Assembly: GCA_023437715.1 (NCBI GenBank)
Contig: JAEZFK010000035.1
Location: forward strand, 1 to 64,000
Source: Bacillota bacterium
GTDB taxonomy: Bacteria; Bacillota; Clostridia; Lachnospirales; Lachnospiraceae
Length of the DNA stretch: 64,000 nt
Direction of reading: 5' to 3'
Shown here: positions 8,542 through 18,316 of the stretch, one piece after another
Numbering within the stretch: the stretch's first letter is position 1
Layout: the number at the start of each line of letters is the position of its first letter
Notes under the pieces: generated by a model
What the model saw: the letters and a program-made list of their open reading frames with translations, nothing else
What the model was told of the DNA's origin: nothing
Database searches by the model: none
Translations under genes and position numbers: made by a program

Positions 8542-8669
8542 GATGTGCCTCCATTAAACTGGTATCTTATATTTTTTCGGACGGATATCCAATTTGCTAT
8601 TATTTTTTGATCATTACATACCGATAAATAAATATATACTAAACTACTAGATAAGGCGGTGTAAATATT
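8542..8669. promoter_or_regulatory. Divergent intergenic region before cheA and the FliK-like gene
   Basis: AT-rich 128-bp spacer between divergent operons. On the plus strand ACCGATAA at about 8615-8622 matches a sigma-28 minus-10, but no TAAA-like box lies at the right distance. On the minus strand TTGGAT and TAAGAT separated by 17 nt form a weak sigma-A candidate. Promoters must exist here; I cannot place them firmly. Confidence 0.4.
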
Positions 8670-10799
8670 ATGGATAACGGCATGGATAATATGCTTGATA
8701 TGTATCTATTTGAAACCAATTCCCTTTTGGAGCAATTGGACGAACTCCTGATTGAAGCAGAAAAAGCAGGAGATTTTACGGTGGATGACGTGAACGAAAT
8801 TTTCCGTATCATGCACACCATCAAAGGATCTTCCGCTATGATGGAATTTTCATCCCTGATGCAGATAGCGCACCATATTGAAGACTTATTCTTTTTCATC
8901 AGAGAGAACGGACTGGACTCTCTCGACAGTTCTCACAAAAGCACTCTTTTTGACCTGATGTTCCGTTCCACCGACATGCTGCGCACAGAGGTTTCAAAGG
9001 TAGAAAATAATGAGCCGCTTAGTGATAATGTCGACAATCTGACCCTGGAAATTAATAGCTTCCTGAAAAAAATCAATAAGGATAATGTCCCTGTGGGCAA
9101 AGAGGCAAAAAGTGGAAAAACCGCCGAACAAAAAGAAGCGGCTCCTGCCCCGGCTGCCGCTCCTGTCACACCCGCTGTTCATATAAATGAAATCCGCATG
9201 GATCTGGCAGAATGCCCTGATGATCCGGCTCCTTTCTTCTTAAGAATTTTCTTTGACGAGGGCTGCGGAATGGAAAACCTCCGGGCTTTCATGCTGATTA
9301 CCGCATTAAAGGAATCCGGCCTGGAATTCAACTCTTATCCGGCTGATGTGGAGACCAACAGCCAGAGCAGCAATTTCATTATAGAAAAGGGCTTTTTCCT
9401 GACCTTAAATTCCCGGGAAGAAGCGGATGCAGCCATTTCCCAGATCAACACCCTAAACAATATCCGCTCCTATGAGCTCATTGAAAATGTGCGGGGAAAA
9501 TCCGCGGCCTCCGAAGAAAAAACACAGGTGTCCGCAGCTTCTCTTTCCGCTTCGCCAAAAGGCCAGGGCCCTGCCGGCGCTCCTGCTGCCAACGGCGGCC
9601 ATCAGACGCCTAACAAGCAGAACCTGATCAGCGTCAATCTGGCAAAGCTTGACAATCTTGTGGCCCTGGTGGGTGAGATCGTCATTACAGAGTCCATGGT
9701 TACCTCATCTCCTGAGATCCAGAATTTAAAGAATCTGGACAGCTTTTTAAAGGCAACCAGACAGCTCCGCAAGCTGACCGACGATCTTCAGGATATCGTC
9801 ATGTCCCTGCGCATGGTGCCTGTTTCCGGCGTATTCCAGAAGATGAACCGTATCGTCCGGGACATGAAACAGAAGCTGAAAAAGGATGTGCGCCTGACCA
9901 TCATCGGAGAGAACACAGAGGTGGACAAGTCCATCGTGGACAGCATCGGCGATCCTATTATGCATATTGTCCGCAATTCCATGGACCATGGCATTGAGGA
10001 GACGGCCGAGCAGCGTATCGCAGCAGGCAAGAATCCTCAGGGAGAGATCATTCTTTCTGCCACCCACACCACCAATGAGGTTATCATTTCCATCCGGGAC
10101 GACGGAAACGGTGTGAATCCGGCAGGAGTTCTTGCAAAGGCAAAGAGAAACGGAATTCTCACAAAGCCGGAAAGTGAATACTCCCAGAAAGAGATCCTGG
10201 CGCTTCTTCTGGCTCCCGGCTTCTCCACCAACGAGGTGGTCACCGAATTCTCCGGCCGGGGCGTGGGCATGGACGTGGTAAAGAAAAATGTGGAAGCTAT
10301 CGGAGGCACTGTAACCATTACCAGTGAACAGGGCAAGGGAATGTGCACCACCTTAAAAATCCCGCTGACCATGGCCATCGTGGATGGCATGGAGATTTCC
10401 GTTGGAAAATCCGTCTTCACCATTCCTATTGCCAATATCCGCCAGTCCTTTAAGGTGAAGAACGAAGATGTGATTTACGATACGGAAGGAAATGAGATCA
10501 TCAAATGCATGAACCAGTTCTATCCGATCATCCGCATTCACAGGCTCTATAACATTGAGACGGAGATCACCAGCATTGAAGACGGAATTCTGGTCTGGGT
10601 GGAATCCGGAGACAAGTCCTACTGCCTGTTCGTCGACGACCTTTTAGGAGAACAGCAGGTAGTTGTAAAACCGCTTCCTGTATACTTAAACAACTTCAAC
10701 ATCAAGGATTCGGGAATCAGCGGCTGCACCATTTTAGGCGACGGCAATATCAGCATCATATTAGATGTTTTGAATCTGTATGCTGCAGCACATAATTAA
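8670..10799 (+). CDS. cheA: Chemotaxis histidine kinase CheA
   Basis: A 709-residue soluble kinase with the full P1-P5 order. The HPt domain carries the phosphorylated His49 in MHTIKGSS. A P2 CheY/CheB-docking region lies around 170-270, after an Ala/Pro linker. The P3 dimerisation helices include LVALVGEIV. The P4 ATPase has the N box with Asn436, DDGNG near 477 and GRGVGMD near 530. P5 is CheW-like. Phosphate goes to CheY (40915-41274) and CheB. It is the first gene of cheA-cheW-cheR-cheB; an AGGCGGTG site precedes the ATG. Confidence 0.97.
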   Translation: MDNGMDNMLDMYLFETNSLLEQLDELLIEAEKAGDFTVDDVNEIFRIMHTIKGSSAMMEFSSLMQIAHHIEDLFFFIRENGLDSLDSSHKSTLFDLMFRSTDMLRTEVSKVENNEPLSDNVDNLTLEINSFLKKINKDNVPVGKEAKSGKTAEQKEAAPAPAAAPVTPAVHINEIRMDLAECPDDPAPFFLRIFFDEGCGMENLRAFMLITALKESGLEFNSYPADVETNSQSSNFIIEKGFFLTLNSREEADAAISQINTLNNIRSYELIENVRGKSAASEEKTQVSAASLSASPKGQGPAGAPAANGGHQTPNKQNLISVNLAKLDNLVALVGEIVITESMVTSSPEIQNLKNLDSFLKATRQLRKLTDDLQDIVMSLRMVPVSGVFQKMNRIVRDMKQKLKKDVRLTIIGENTEVDKSIVDSIGDPIMHIVRNSMDHGIEETAEQRIAAGKNPQGEIILSATHTTNEVIISIRDDGNGVNPAGVLAKAKRNGILTKPESEYSQKEILALLLAPGFSTNEVVTEFSGRGVGMDVVKKNVEAIGGTVTITSEQGKGMCTTLKIPLTMAIVDGMEISVGKSVFTIPIANIRQSFKVKNEDVIYDTEGNEIIKCMNQFYPIIRIHRLYNIETEITSIEDGILVWVESGDKSYCLFVDDLLGEQQVVVKPLPVYLNNFNIKDSGISGCTILGDGNISIILDVLNLYAAAHN

Positions 10800-10828
10800 C
10801 AATAAATTCAGGAATTGGAGGAGTACAT

Positions 10829-11323
10829 ATGTCAGCAGAGAATACGCAGGCAGCTATGACTGATGCAGATAATATCATGGATGATCTGGCTCTTACCGGA
10901 TCAGAGGCCATGGAGCGCTATTTAACCTTTCACACCGATAATCTGATCTTCGGCGTGAGCACCAACTACATTATAGAAATCATCACCAACCATGTGATCA
11001 CATCCATCCCCATGATGCCCAATTATGTAAAAGGCATTATCAATTTAAGGGGACAGATCGTACCCATCATCGACATCCGGGCAAAGCTTGGCAAGCCGGC
11101 CATTGAATATACCAATGCCAGCTGCGTTATTGTCATAAATGTGGATTCTGTTTTTATCGGAATCATCGTGGATGCCGTAGATCAGGTTCTGGATATCGAT
11201 TATTCCAGAATTTCTCCGGTTCCTTCCAGCAACCGCGAGGAGCTGGTAAGCGGCATGATATCCCTGCCGGATAATCACGTGGTACTGCTTCTGGATTGTG
11301 AAACCCTGGTCAATAACTCATAA
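10829..11323 (+). CDS. cheW: Chemotaxis adaptor CheW
   Basis: A 164-residue CheW-domain protein that couples receptors to CheA. The hallmark segment GIINLRGQIVPIID is present, as is the later LVSGMISL region. About 30 acidic residues precede the domain. GGAGGAG stands upstream of the ATG, 29 bases after cheA. A second CheW is at 54496-54975 and a CheW-REC fusion (CheV) at 29105-30025. Confidence 0.95.
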   Translation: MSAENTQAAMTDADNIMDDLALTGSEAMERYLTFHTDNLIFGVSTNYIIEIITNHVITSIPMMPNYVKGIINLRGQIVPIIDIRAKLGKPAIEYTNASCVIVINVDSVFIGIIVDAVDQVLDIDYSRISPVPSSNREELVSGMISLPDNHVVLLLDCETLVNNS

Positions 11324-11337
11324 AGGACGGCTTCACT

Positions 11338-12150
11338 ATGTTAACACTTTCACAGCAGGACTTCCTGCGTCTGGTCCAGTTCGTCAAAAAAAATTACGGA
11401 ATTGACTTGTCAAAAAAGATGCAGCTGATCATGGGAAGATTATCAAACACCATCATTTCCATGGGATACACTTCCTTTACGGATTACATTGACCATATCC
11501 TCTCGTCAAAAAATCCGGCGGACCTGGAGGTAATGTTAAACAAGCTAACGACAAACTACACTTATTTTATGAGGGAAGAAGCCCACTTTAACTTTTTCCG
11601 GGATACCATTCTCCCTTATTTGTTAAGTACGAAAAAGAACAAGGTTTTAAGCATATGGAGCGCAGGCTGCTCTTCCGGCGAAGAGCCCTATACCATATCC
11701 ATGATCATTAAGGAAACCCTGGGGGCGCAGGCCGCCCTCTGGGATACCAGGGTCCTGGCCACGGACATTTCCCAGAACGCCTTAAGGGCTGCAAAGGAGG
11801 CCGTTTATGACGAGGATTCCCTGAAAAATTTATCCTCTGCCTGGAAGTCCAAATACTTTGTAAAAACAGCCCAGGAGGGCGTATATTCCGTAGCGCCGGC
11901 AATTAAATCAAACGTGATTTTCCAAACCTTTAACCTTATGGACCCTATCCGGTTCCGGTTAAAATTCGATGTTATCTTTTGCAGAAATGTTATGATATAT
12001 TTCGATCAGAATACAAAGGACGGCCTGATCCAGCGATTCTATGATGCGACTGCCCCCGGGGGCTATCTGCTGATCGGCCATTCGGAAACCATTAATAAGG
12101 AAAAAACTCCTTATAAGTATCTGATGCCGGCAACATACCGAAAAGAATAA
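11338..12150 (+). CDS. cheR: Chemoreceptor methyltransferase CheR
   Basis: A 270-residue SAM-dependent methyltransferase that methylates receptor glutamates. The helical N-terminal domain (about 1-75) precedes the Rossmann domain, with SAGCSSGEEPYT as the SAM-binding motif, LATDIS, and FCRNVMIYFD near the C-terminus. AAAGGA precedes the ATG. Its substrate class includes the receptor at 58922-60673. Confidence 0.96.
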   Translation: MLTLSQQDFLRLVQFVKKNYGIDLSKKMQLIMGRLSNTIISMGYTSFTDYIDHILSSKNPADLEVMLNKLTTNYTYFMREEAHFNFFRDTILPYLLSTKKNKVLSIWSAGCSSGEEPYTISMIIKETLGAQAALWDTRVLATDISQNALRAAKEAVYDEDSLKNLSSAWKSKYFVKTAQEGVYSVAPAIKSNVIFQTFNLMDPIRFRLKFDVIFCRNVMIYFDQNTKDGLIQRFYDATAPGGYLLIGHSETINKEKTPYKYLMPATYRKE

Positions 12151-12156
12151 TCTGCC

Positions 12157-12207
12157 TAATATAAAATCTATTTACCATTTAACAACCGGTAAATGGATTT
12201 TATATTA
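12157..12207 (+). terminator. Long AT-rich hairpin between cheR and cheB
   Basis: Arms 12157-12176 and 12188-12207 pair over 20 bp with one G-T wobble, around an 11-base loop. The hairpin base is AT-rich and no T run follows. It could be a weak terminator or attenuator that lowers cheB relative to cheAWR, or a processing or stability element. Confidence 0.5.
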
Positions 12208-12255
12208 CACGGATATTGGAAATAAACCGACTCTCAGAATGGAGTGAATGAATTT

Positions 12256-13302
12256 ATGAACGAAAAAATCCGAGTTTTTATAGTAGATGATTCCATGCTT
12301 TTCCGTAAGGTATTAATCGATCATCTCTCTAAGAATCCAAATATAGAGGTAGTCGGTTATGCCATTGACGCCTTTGACGCAGAGCGTAAGATCCCTGTCC
12401 TTAAGCCTGATGTGGTAACTGTGGATGTGGAAATGCCGCGGATGAACGGCATTGAATTTGTAAAAAAGCTTCTGCCCAAATATCCGGTACCAGTGATTTT
12501 AGTTTCTTCCCTTGATTTAAACGTATTTGAGGCCCTGTCTGCAGGCGCCGTGGATTTTGTCAGAAAGCCGGACATGTCCGAGCGCAATACTGCCAGCACC
12601 TTTCTCAACACATTAAACAGTAAAATATTTATCGCTTCACGGGCAAAGATCCGGGTGCCCGGCGCAGCTTCTTCTCCCGTTGTTCCCCAGAAACAGATAT
12701 TAAGCCACGGGTCATTCAGCCTCAATGCCTGCAATACAGTGATCGCCATCGGCGCTTCCACGGGCGGAACCGAGGCCACACTCCAGGTATTAAGAGATCT
12801 TCCTGCGGACACACCAGGGATCGTAGTCACCCAGCATATGCCGGAGGGATTCACAAAGATGTACGCAGACCGCTTAAATACCTTATGCCATATGAGCGTA
12901 AAGGAAGCCAGGAACGGAGATCCCATTGAACGAGGGCAGGTCCTTATCGCTCCCGGTGATTTCCAGATGAAGGTGGTGCGCATAGGAAGCCGCTACTCCG
13001 TCAACTGCTATTGCGGAGATAAGGTCAGCGGGCACCGGCCTTCCGTGGATGTGCTATTCCAGTCCGTGGCCGACACGGCCGGAGCTTCCTCCGTGGGAAT
13101 CATTATGACAGGCATGGGACGGGACGGGGCCGAAGGGCTTTTAAATATGAGGAAAAAGGGGGCCTTTACCATCGGACAGGATGCGGAAAGCTGCGTTGTC
13201 TACGGTATGCCCATGGTAGCCTACAACATCGGGGCCGTCACCACCCAGGTCCCCTGTTCCAATATTTCCAATGTGCTTTTAAAGCACTTATATTCTCTAT
13301 AA
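12256..13302 (+). CDS. cheB: Chemoreceptor methylesterase/deamidase CheB
   Basis: About 348 residues from the ATG at 12256, with GGAG at 12241-12244 upstream; a GTG at 12244 lacks a ribosome site. An N-terminal receiver domain has phospho-acceptor Asp57 in VDVEMPRMNG. A linker leads to the methylesterase domain with the Ser168 (GASTGG), His194 (TQHMPEG) and Asp290 (GMGRDGAEG) triad. Phosphorylation by CheA activates demethylation, opposing CheR. It is the last gene of the che operon. Confidence 0.96.
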   Translation: MNEKIRVFIVDDSMLFRKVLIDHLSKNPNIEVVGYAIDAFDAERKIPVLKPDVVTVDVEMPRMNGIEFVKKLLPKYPVPVILVSSLDLNVFEALSAGAVDFVRKPDMSERNTASTFLNTLNSKIFIASRAKIRVPGAASSPVVPQKQILSHGSFSLNACNTVIAIGASTGGTEATLQVLRDLPADTPGIVVTQHMPEGFTKMYADRLNTLCHMSVKEARNGDPIERGQVLIAPGDFQMKVVRIGSRYSVNCYCGDKVSGHRPSVDVLFQSVADTAGASSVGIIMTGMGRDGAEGLLNMRKKGAFTIGQDAESCVVYGMPMVAYNIGAVTTQVPCSNISNVLLKHLYSL

Positions 13303-13409
13303 TTTTGAGAAATTGCACTTTTTAAAGTTATTATTTTAATCAAACTGACGATATTATAAATGTAGCATTAAAACAGCACTATTTTAACCCCGCAGAAAGG
13401 AGTAATTCT

Positions 13410-13733
13410 ATGCGTATCTCATCGAATTATTTTAATACGCTGTATAATACATCCCAAATCAGACAGAATCAGGATTCGACGGGTGTTACCGCTTCTGAAA
13501 GCGGGAAGACAAATTATGATGCAATTACCATCCGCTCCGCCTCACAGGAAGAAATGGATTCCAAGTTTGCTTCTACCATGAAAAATCTTGTTATAAAAGA
13601 GGTAAAGCAGCCGGCATCAGAAGAAAAGCTTGATACCTTAAAGCAGAGGATTGCTGACGGAACCTATCAGGTGGATGCCAACAGAATCGCTGAGCGGATT
13701 CTTTTATACAAAGGAGCAGAGTCCAATGAATGA
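13410..13733 (+). CDS. flgM: Anti-sigma-28 factor FlgM
   Basis: A 107-residue small protein with a disordered N-terminal half and a C-terminal helical region (KLDTLKQRIADGTY... AERIL) that matches the sigma-28-binding part of FlgM. It keeps SigD (32904-33680) inactive until it is exported by the completed hook-basal body. AAAGGAG lies upstream of the ATG. It heads the late operon flgM-flgN-flgK-flgL. The spacer 13303-13409 has GACGATAT, a partial sigma-28 minus-10, without a good minus-35. Confidence 0.9.
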   Translation: MRISSNYFNTLYNTSQIRQNQDSTGVTASESGKTNYDAITIRSASQEEMDSKFASTMKNLVIKEVKQPASEEKLDTLKQRIADGTYQVDANRIAERILLYKGAESNE

Positions 13734-14151
13734 TTTTATATCCGTGATTGAGGATTTTATCCTGTTATTTAAGGATCTGATCCAGATTGAAGAGACAAAG
13801 CTGGAGGCCGCAAGCAAGAACCGGGTTACTTATGTAGAGGACTGCATGAACAAGGAGCAGGCTGCCATCTTAAGGCTTCGGGGACTTGAAAAAAGACGGG
13901 AAACCGTTCAGGAGAAGCTGGGTTTTAAGGGGTATACCTTTCAGCAGATTCTTTCCGAAACCACAGGCGAGGACCAGGACCGGTTGAGAAAGCTTTTTGA
14001 TACTCTCTCCCGTCAGGTCCGGCAGTTTCAGGATACCAATGAGAGCGCCCGCTCTATGATTGAGATAAATCTTCACATGATTAACAAAGCCATCAACAAT
14101 TCCCAGAATGGAACGGTTGCAGGCAAAGCCAAATGGGAGGGATTATTATGA
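13726..14151 (+). CDS. flgN: FlgN-family export chaperone
   Basis: A 141-residue helical protein, the export chaperone for the hook-associated proteins FlgK and FlgL encoded next. The start at 13726 overlaps the flgM stop by eight bases and is set by AAGGAG at 13711-13716. The sequence is a heptad-rich helix-loop-helix (LRLRGLEKRRETVQEKL) with an amphipathic C-terminal helix. Identification rests on these features and on the Bacillus-like position (yvyG). Confidence 0.85.
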   Translation: MNDFISVIEDFILLFKDLIQIEETKLEAASKNRVTYVEDCMNKEQAAILRLRGLEKRRETVQEKLGFKGYTFQQILSETTGEDQDRLRKLFDTLSRQVRQFQDTNESARSMIEINLHMINKAINNSQNGTVAGKAKWEGLL

Positions 14152-16190
14152 CACGGTCTACTTTCTCCGGCTTCACCATTGCCCAGCTGGGTATGAATGC
14201 CAGCCAGCGGGCCCTTGAAGTAACCGGACAGAACATAAGCAACATCAATACGGCAGGCTATACCAGACAGCAGGTAGATCTTGTCAGCTTAAATTTAAAG
14301 GGCGGTAACGCCTATTCTACAAGTCCCAGTTCCAAAATTGGATATGGCGTTGAAATCACAGGGATTTCACAGATTCGTGATCCATTTCTTGATGTTCAGT
14401 ATCGGAATCAGATCGCCAAGGTAGGAACCGCTGATGCGCACCAGGGTACATTGGACCAGTTAGCTGATATCTTTGATGAGACAGGCTCTGACGCTCTTAA
14501 AACAGCCTTAAGCAACTTGGAGAGCAGTTTGAAGGCGATGTCTCCTAAAGCCAACGACAACGAATTTGACAGCATCGTGCGTTCCAGATTCCAGGTGATT
14601 TTAAATTATATCCATCAAAAATCCGACGAGCTCAGTAGCGTACGCCAGGACGCTGTAGATTCACTGGAAAAAACAGACATTCCCAAGGTCAACAGCCTGC
14701 TATCTGATATTGGAGAGCTGAACGACTCCATCTGGAAGAGCCAACTACAGGGCAATCCGGCTCTTGAGCTTCAAGATCAGCGTAACAGTAAGCTGGATGA
14801 ATTAGCCAGCTATCTCCCTATCAGCGTGACTTATAAGGATGTGAACATCTCTAACGGTGCAAAGTTTGAATATCCGGTGGTCAAATTTACTGGTTCCGAG
14901 GGAATGACCTATAATCTTACGGCAGGCGAACACGGAGAAAATGTCGCTTCTCTTTCCGTGGACCGGAATAAGGGCGCTGACGGCAAGGAAAACGGATCTG
15001 TTTCCATTAATCTCATTCCTGCCAGCGATTATCCCTCTTATGCAGATGTTTCGGTATTAAAGACGCCTATTACCGATTACCTTAAGGAAGGGAGCATAAA
15101 GGGCTCCGTGGATATGCTGAATAAATCAGGCGAGCTTGATAATCCGCCTACGGATTACAGAGGAATTGGATATTATGAGAAAACCTTTGACGCTTTTGTG
15201 CAGACCTTTGCGGAAACATTTAATAAGCTCAATACCAATACGATTCCATATACCGGAGCTTCTTCTCTTCCTGCAAACGGGACTGCGGGTAAAACGACAG
15301 ATGGCAGCGGCAACGATCATGCTCAGTACACTTTAAATTTGTCAAATGTTACAGGAAATTTCTTAAAGGGAGAAACGATAACTGTTAACGGAAATATATA
15401 TACCTTTGGTGACGGTACTCCGGGTACGATTGAAATCGGTGCTGATCTCAAAGGAAGCTTGGAAAACCTAGCTAAAGCATTAAACGGAGAAAATAGCAAT
15501 CCGTCAAGTAATTCCCTGAAAGTAAATGGGTCAGCAACTGCAACTTCCGGCCATTGGGATTATAACGACGGAACCGGGAGACTTACCTGGACCGGAAATG
15601 ACACTTTATCAGCCAGCGATACCGTCAGCAGCATAGATTTCTCACTCGAATACTCGGCAAATAAGACTAACGTAAAAAATTACGACCTCTTTAAAACCTC
15701 TGACAACAGCAGTGTTTTTACGGCCAGCAACATTAAGATTTCCGATGACTGGATGAATAAAAGTATCCACATTATTGCTTCCCAGGAAGAAAATCCGGGC
15801 TCAACGGCCAATGACAACATTTCAAGGATGTTCAATGCCTTATCGGAAGAGCAGACCTTTAAATATCAATATACATATGTTGACAGCAGCGGCACTCCTC
15901 AGACAGGCAGCATTGACTTCTATAAGGGAAGTTTCGCTCAGTGCTACTGCAATCTGGAGAATACGCAGGGTATTGACAGTTCTGCCAATAATGCAATCCT
16001 GCAAAACCATGTATCCGTTCTTCAGGAAACTGCCAATAACCGGGATTCCGTATCCGGAGTTTCTTTAGATGAGGAAGGAATCAACCTTTTGCAGTATCAG
16101 CGGTCTTATACAGCTGCCGCACGTCTTATGACAACGCTTGACGAAGCCCTGGATGTATTAATTAACAATACCGGGGTAGTCGGCAGATAG
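14148..16190 (+). CDS. flgK: Flagellar hook-associated protein 1 FlgK
   Basis: About 680 residues from the ATG at 14148, which overlaps the flgN stop as ATGA and has GGAGGG six bases upstream. The N-terminal rod/hook signature is ALEVTGQNISNINTAGYTRQ. The C-terminus is the matching helix (EEGINLLQYQRSYTAAARLM) typical of FlgK. The variable middle (about 350-540) is Asn/Thr/Ser-rich. It forms the first hook-filament junction layer, is exported by the type III gate and is chaperoned by FlgN. Confidence 0.96.
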   Translation: MTRSTFSGFTIAQLGMNASQRALEVTGQNISNINTAGYTRQQVDLVSLNLKGGNAYSTSPSSKIGYGVEITGISQIRDPFLDVQYRNQIAKVGTADAHQGTLDQLADIFDETGSDALKTALSNLESSLKAMSPKANDNEFDSIVRSRFQVILNYIHQKSDELSSVRQDAVDSLEKTDIPKVNSLLSDIGELNDSIWKSQLQGNPALELQDQRNSKLDELASYLPISVTYKDVNISNGAKFEYPVVKFTGSEGMTYNLTAGEHGENVASLSVDRNKGADGKENGSVSINLIPASDYPSYADVSVLKTPITDYLKEGSIKGSVDMLNKSGELDNPPTDYRGIGYYEKTFDAFVQTFAETFNKLNTNTIPYTGASSLPANGTAGKTTDGSGNDHAQYTLNLSNVTGNFLKGETITVNGNIYTFGDGTPGTIEIGADLKGSLENLAKALNGENSNPSSNSLKVNGSATATSGHWDYNDGTGRLTWTGNDTLSASDTVSSIDFSLEYSANKTNVKNYDLFKTSDNSSVFTASNIKISDDWMNKSIHIIASQEENPGSTANDNISRMFNALSEEQTFKYQYTYVDSSGTPQTGSIDFYKGSFAQCYCNLENTQGIDSSANNAILQNHVSVLQETANNRDSVSGVSLDEEGINLLQYQRSYTAAARLMTTLDEALDVLINNTGVVGR

Positions 16191-16203
16191 GAGGAAAAAT
16201 AAA

Positions 16204-17217
16204 ATGAGAATTACAACAAACGCGATTCTGCGCAGCTATAAAAGTAATCTGGGCGCAGCAATTTCCAATTTAAATACATCAAGAACCCATGTTATGACGA
16301 ACCGCAGCTTTAACAGCGTTGCAGAGGACCCCGCTTCTGCGGCCCGCGCCTCTCAGCTCTGGCGCAAATATTACAGAAATCAGGATAATTTAGATATGCT
16401 GAAAGACACACAGTCCTTTCAGGACAGCCAGGAAGATGCTCTCATGCAGGTTTCCCAAACCATATCCAATATTGCCGAAACCTATAATGTAGAGGCAATG
16501 AACGCTACCAATCAAACCCCTGAAACACGTAAAAGCTTTGCAGATGCCATCCGTCAGTATCAGAAGTCCATGGTATCAAGCTTAAACTCCACCAGTGAGG
16601 ATACCTTTTTATTTGCCGGTAATGATGGGAAAAATTCACCTTTCGTCCTGTCTGACGATGGTACTACCCTCACATACAGGGGCATTGATGTGAACATTGC
16701 CAAATCGAATCCGGACTATCAAAAACTGGAAACTATGGCAAAAGAAAATGTTTATGTTGATGTAGGTATGGGCTTTTCTCTGGATGATACGGGAAGTGTG
16801 GTCTCTTCCAGCGCTTTTGACCGTTCTCTTCCAGGAATTAAAGCAGTAGGCTACGGAATAGACAATGACGGAATGAGCAATAACGCCATCATTCTGGCAG
16901 GCCAGTTGGCGGACGCTTTAGAACAGGAACCATTCGATTCCAACGCTTACGGAAAGCTTATGGATAAATTTAAAACTACCAGCTCGGATGTTTTAAGTCA
17001 GGTAACGGAATTAGGAGTTAAAACACAATTTCTTAACACTACCCAGGACCGTCTTGAGAATACAGACATTTCTCTCCAGGAACAGCTGCAAAAGACAGAA
17101 GGAATTGATATGGCAGAGGCGCTTACCGACTATTCATGGAATCAATACGCGTATAATGCGGCTTTAAAGGTAGGAACTAGTATTTTATCGGCATCTTTTA
17201 TTGATTTCATGAAGTAA
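16204..17217 (+). CDS. flgL: Flagellar hook-associated protein 3 FlgL
   Basis: A 337-residue flagellin-like junction protein. The N-terminal helix carries SNLNTSRTHVMTNRSFN and EDPASAARASQL; the C-terminal helix carries the ALTDYSWNQYAYNAALKVG type. It is the second junction layer between FlgK and the filament. GGAGG lies before the ATG, 13 bases after flgK. Confidence 0.96.
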   Translation: MRITTNAILRSYKSNLGAAISNLNTSRTHVMTNRSFNSVAEDPASAARASQLWRKYYRNQDNLDMLKDTQSFQDSQEDALMQVSQTISNIAETYNVEAMNATNQTPETRKSFADAIRQYQKSMVSSLNSTSEDTFLFAGNDGKNSPFVLSDDGTTLTYRGIDVNIAKSNPDYQKLETMAKENVYVDVGMGFSLDDTGSVVSSSAFDRSLPGIKAVGYGIDNDGMSNNAIILAGQLADALEQEPFDSNAYGKLMDKFKTTSSDVLSQVTELGVKTQFLNTTQDRLENTDISLQEQLQKTEGIDMAEALTDYSWNQYAYNAALKVGTSILSASFIDFMK

Positions 17218-17238
17218 TCCTAAACGGAGGTGATTTAT

Positions 17239-17847
17239 ATGGAATCATTGCTTAAAATAACAACCATACCTATGGAATATGAATTAAAAATTCAAAATGC
17301 TAAATTAGAGTACAAAAATCCGCAACCCGCGTTGGAGATCAACAGAGATAAAGGTGAAATGTACATTAAAAGCCAACCCACAAAACTGCATATTGACAGT
17401 TATGATGCCCGCAATTCCGTTTGCCCTACTACGATGGAGAGTATACGTCAATCTGCAGACAAAGGGAAGGCCACCGCAAGCGACATCACGGCAGCAACCG
17501 CAAAGGAGGGTGCACTATTGTTAAATCCTAATGTTTCAAATCCCCTTGACCAGATCATCAGTCAACGGGCTCAAGCGCCTACCGGAGAGTTTGGCCTAAA
17601 ATTTCTTCCCACCACCGGACCTGACATTGAATGGTCCGATCCTGATTTAACCATGCAGTATCAGATGGATAAGCTGAACTTTGATTTAAAGGTTGCAAAG
17701 GGAGATTTTGAGTTCACTCCGGGTAATGTGGAATTGTCAATCACCCAAATGCCCGATGTACAGATTGAATACATTGGGGGTCCTATTTATGTTCCGCCCA
17801 GCGCCGCTGATATGTTCAACCATACTTCGGTGGATGTACGCGCATAA
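17239..17847 (+). CDS. DUF6470 protein (YviE-like)
   Basis: A 202-residue protein of unknown function, recognised by its place between flgL and fliW (as yviE in Bacillus) and by its beta-rich, Pro/Asn-rich sequence with LKITTIPMEYELKIQ at the start. The GGAGG at 17226-17230 selects the ATG at 17239 over an in-frame GTG at 17230. No membrane or signal segments are seen. Co-transcription suggests a late flagellar role. Confidence 0.75.
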   Translation: MESLLKITTIPMEYELKIQNAKLEYKNPQPALEINRDKGEMYIKSQPTKLHIDSYDARNSVCPTTMESIRQSADKGKATASDITAATAKEGALLLNPNVSNPLDQIISQRAQAPTGEFGLKFLPTTGPDIEWSDPDLTMQYQMDKLNFDLKVAKGDFEFTPGNVELSITQMPDVQIEYIGGPIYVPPSAADMFNHTSVDVRA

Positions 17848-17868
17848 TCCAATACTTTGGAGGTATTC

Positions 17869-18315
17869 ATGGAAATTAAAACACAGTATTTTGGTACAAT
17901 CTCCTGTTCGGAAGAAGAACTCATACACTTTTCCGATGGGCTGTTTGGTTTTCCTCACTTAAAAGATTACGTTCCTCTGGCTTTTCAGGACAACAGCGAT
18001 GCCCTGATCTGTCTTCAATCCGTCGAAGATTTTGACATCTCATTTATTGTGATGAATCCGTTTCTTCTCTACGAGAACTATTCTCCGGAATTGCCCGGGG
18101 AGGATAAAAGGCTTTTAAACGCTTCCCCCAGGGAAGACTCTATCTCCTATTATGTGATCTGTGTCATTCACGATTCCATGGATGACAGTACGGTTAATTT
18201 AAAATGTCCGATTGCCGTGAACACAGAAAACCGGGAAGCCCGGCAGGTGATTCTGGATAATCCTCTTTACAAATTCCGTCACCCGATTAAAGATTTTGTA
18301 AAAAAGGGGGATTAA
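17869..18315 (+). CDS. fliW: Flagellar assembly factor FliW
   Basis: A 148-residue protein. FliW binds CsrA and frees flagellin mRNA from repression, and is itself titrated by flagellin. The family signature appears as IHFSDGLFGFPHL and the late KCPIAVNTENREARQVIL. GGAGG precedes the ATG at 17869. It is followed within two bases by csrA, the standard partner. Confidence 0.95.
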   Translation: MEIKTQYFGTISCSEEELIHFSDGLFGFPHLKDYVPLAFQDNSDALICLQSVEDFDISFIVMNPFLLYENYSPELPGEDKRLLNASPREDSISYYVICVIHDSMDDSTVNLKCPIAVNTENREARQVILDNPLYKFRHPIKDFVKKGD

Positions 18316-18316
18316 T

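Noticed and set aside
8615..8622. ACCGATAA as a firm sigma-28 promoter of cheA.
   Set aside because: No TAAA-like minus-35 lies 13-17 nt upstream, so I kept it only as a weak candidate in the intergenic feature.
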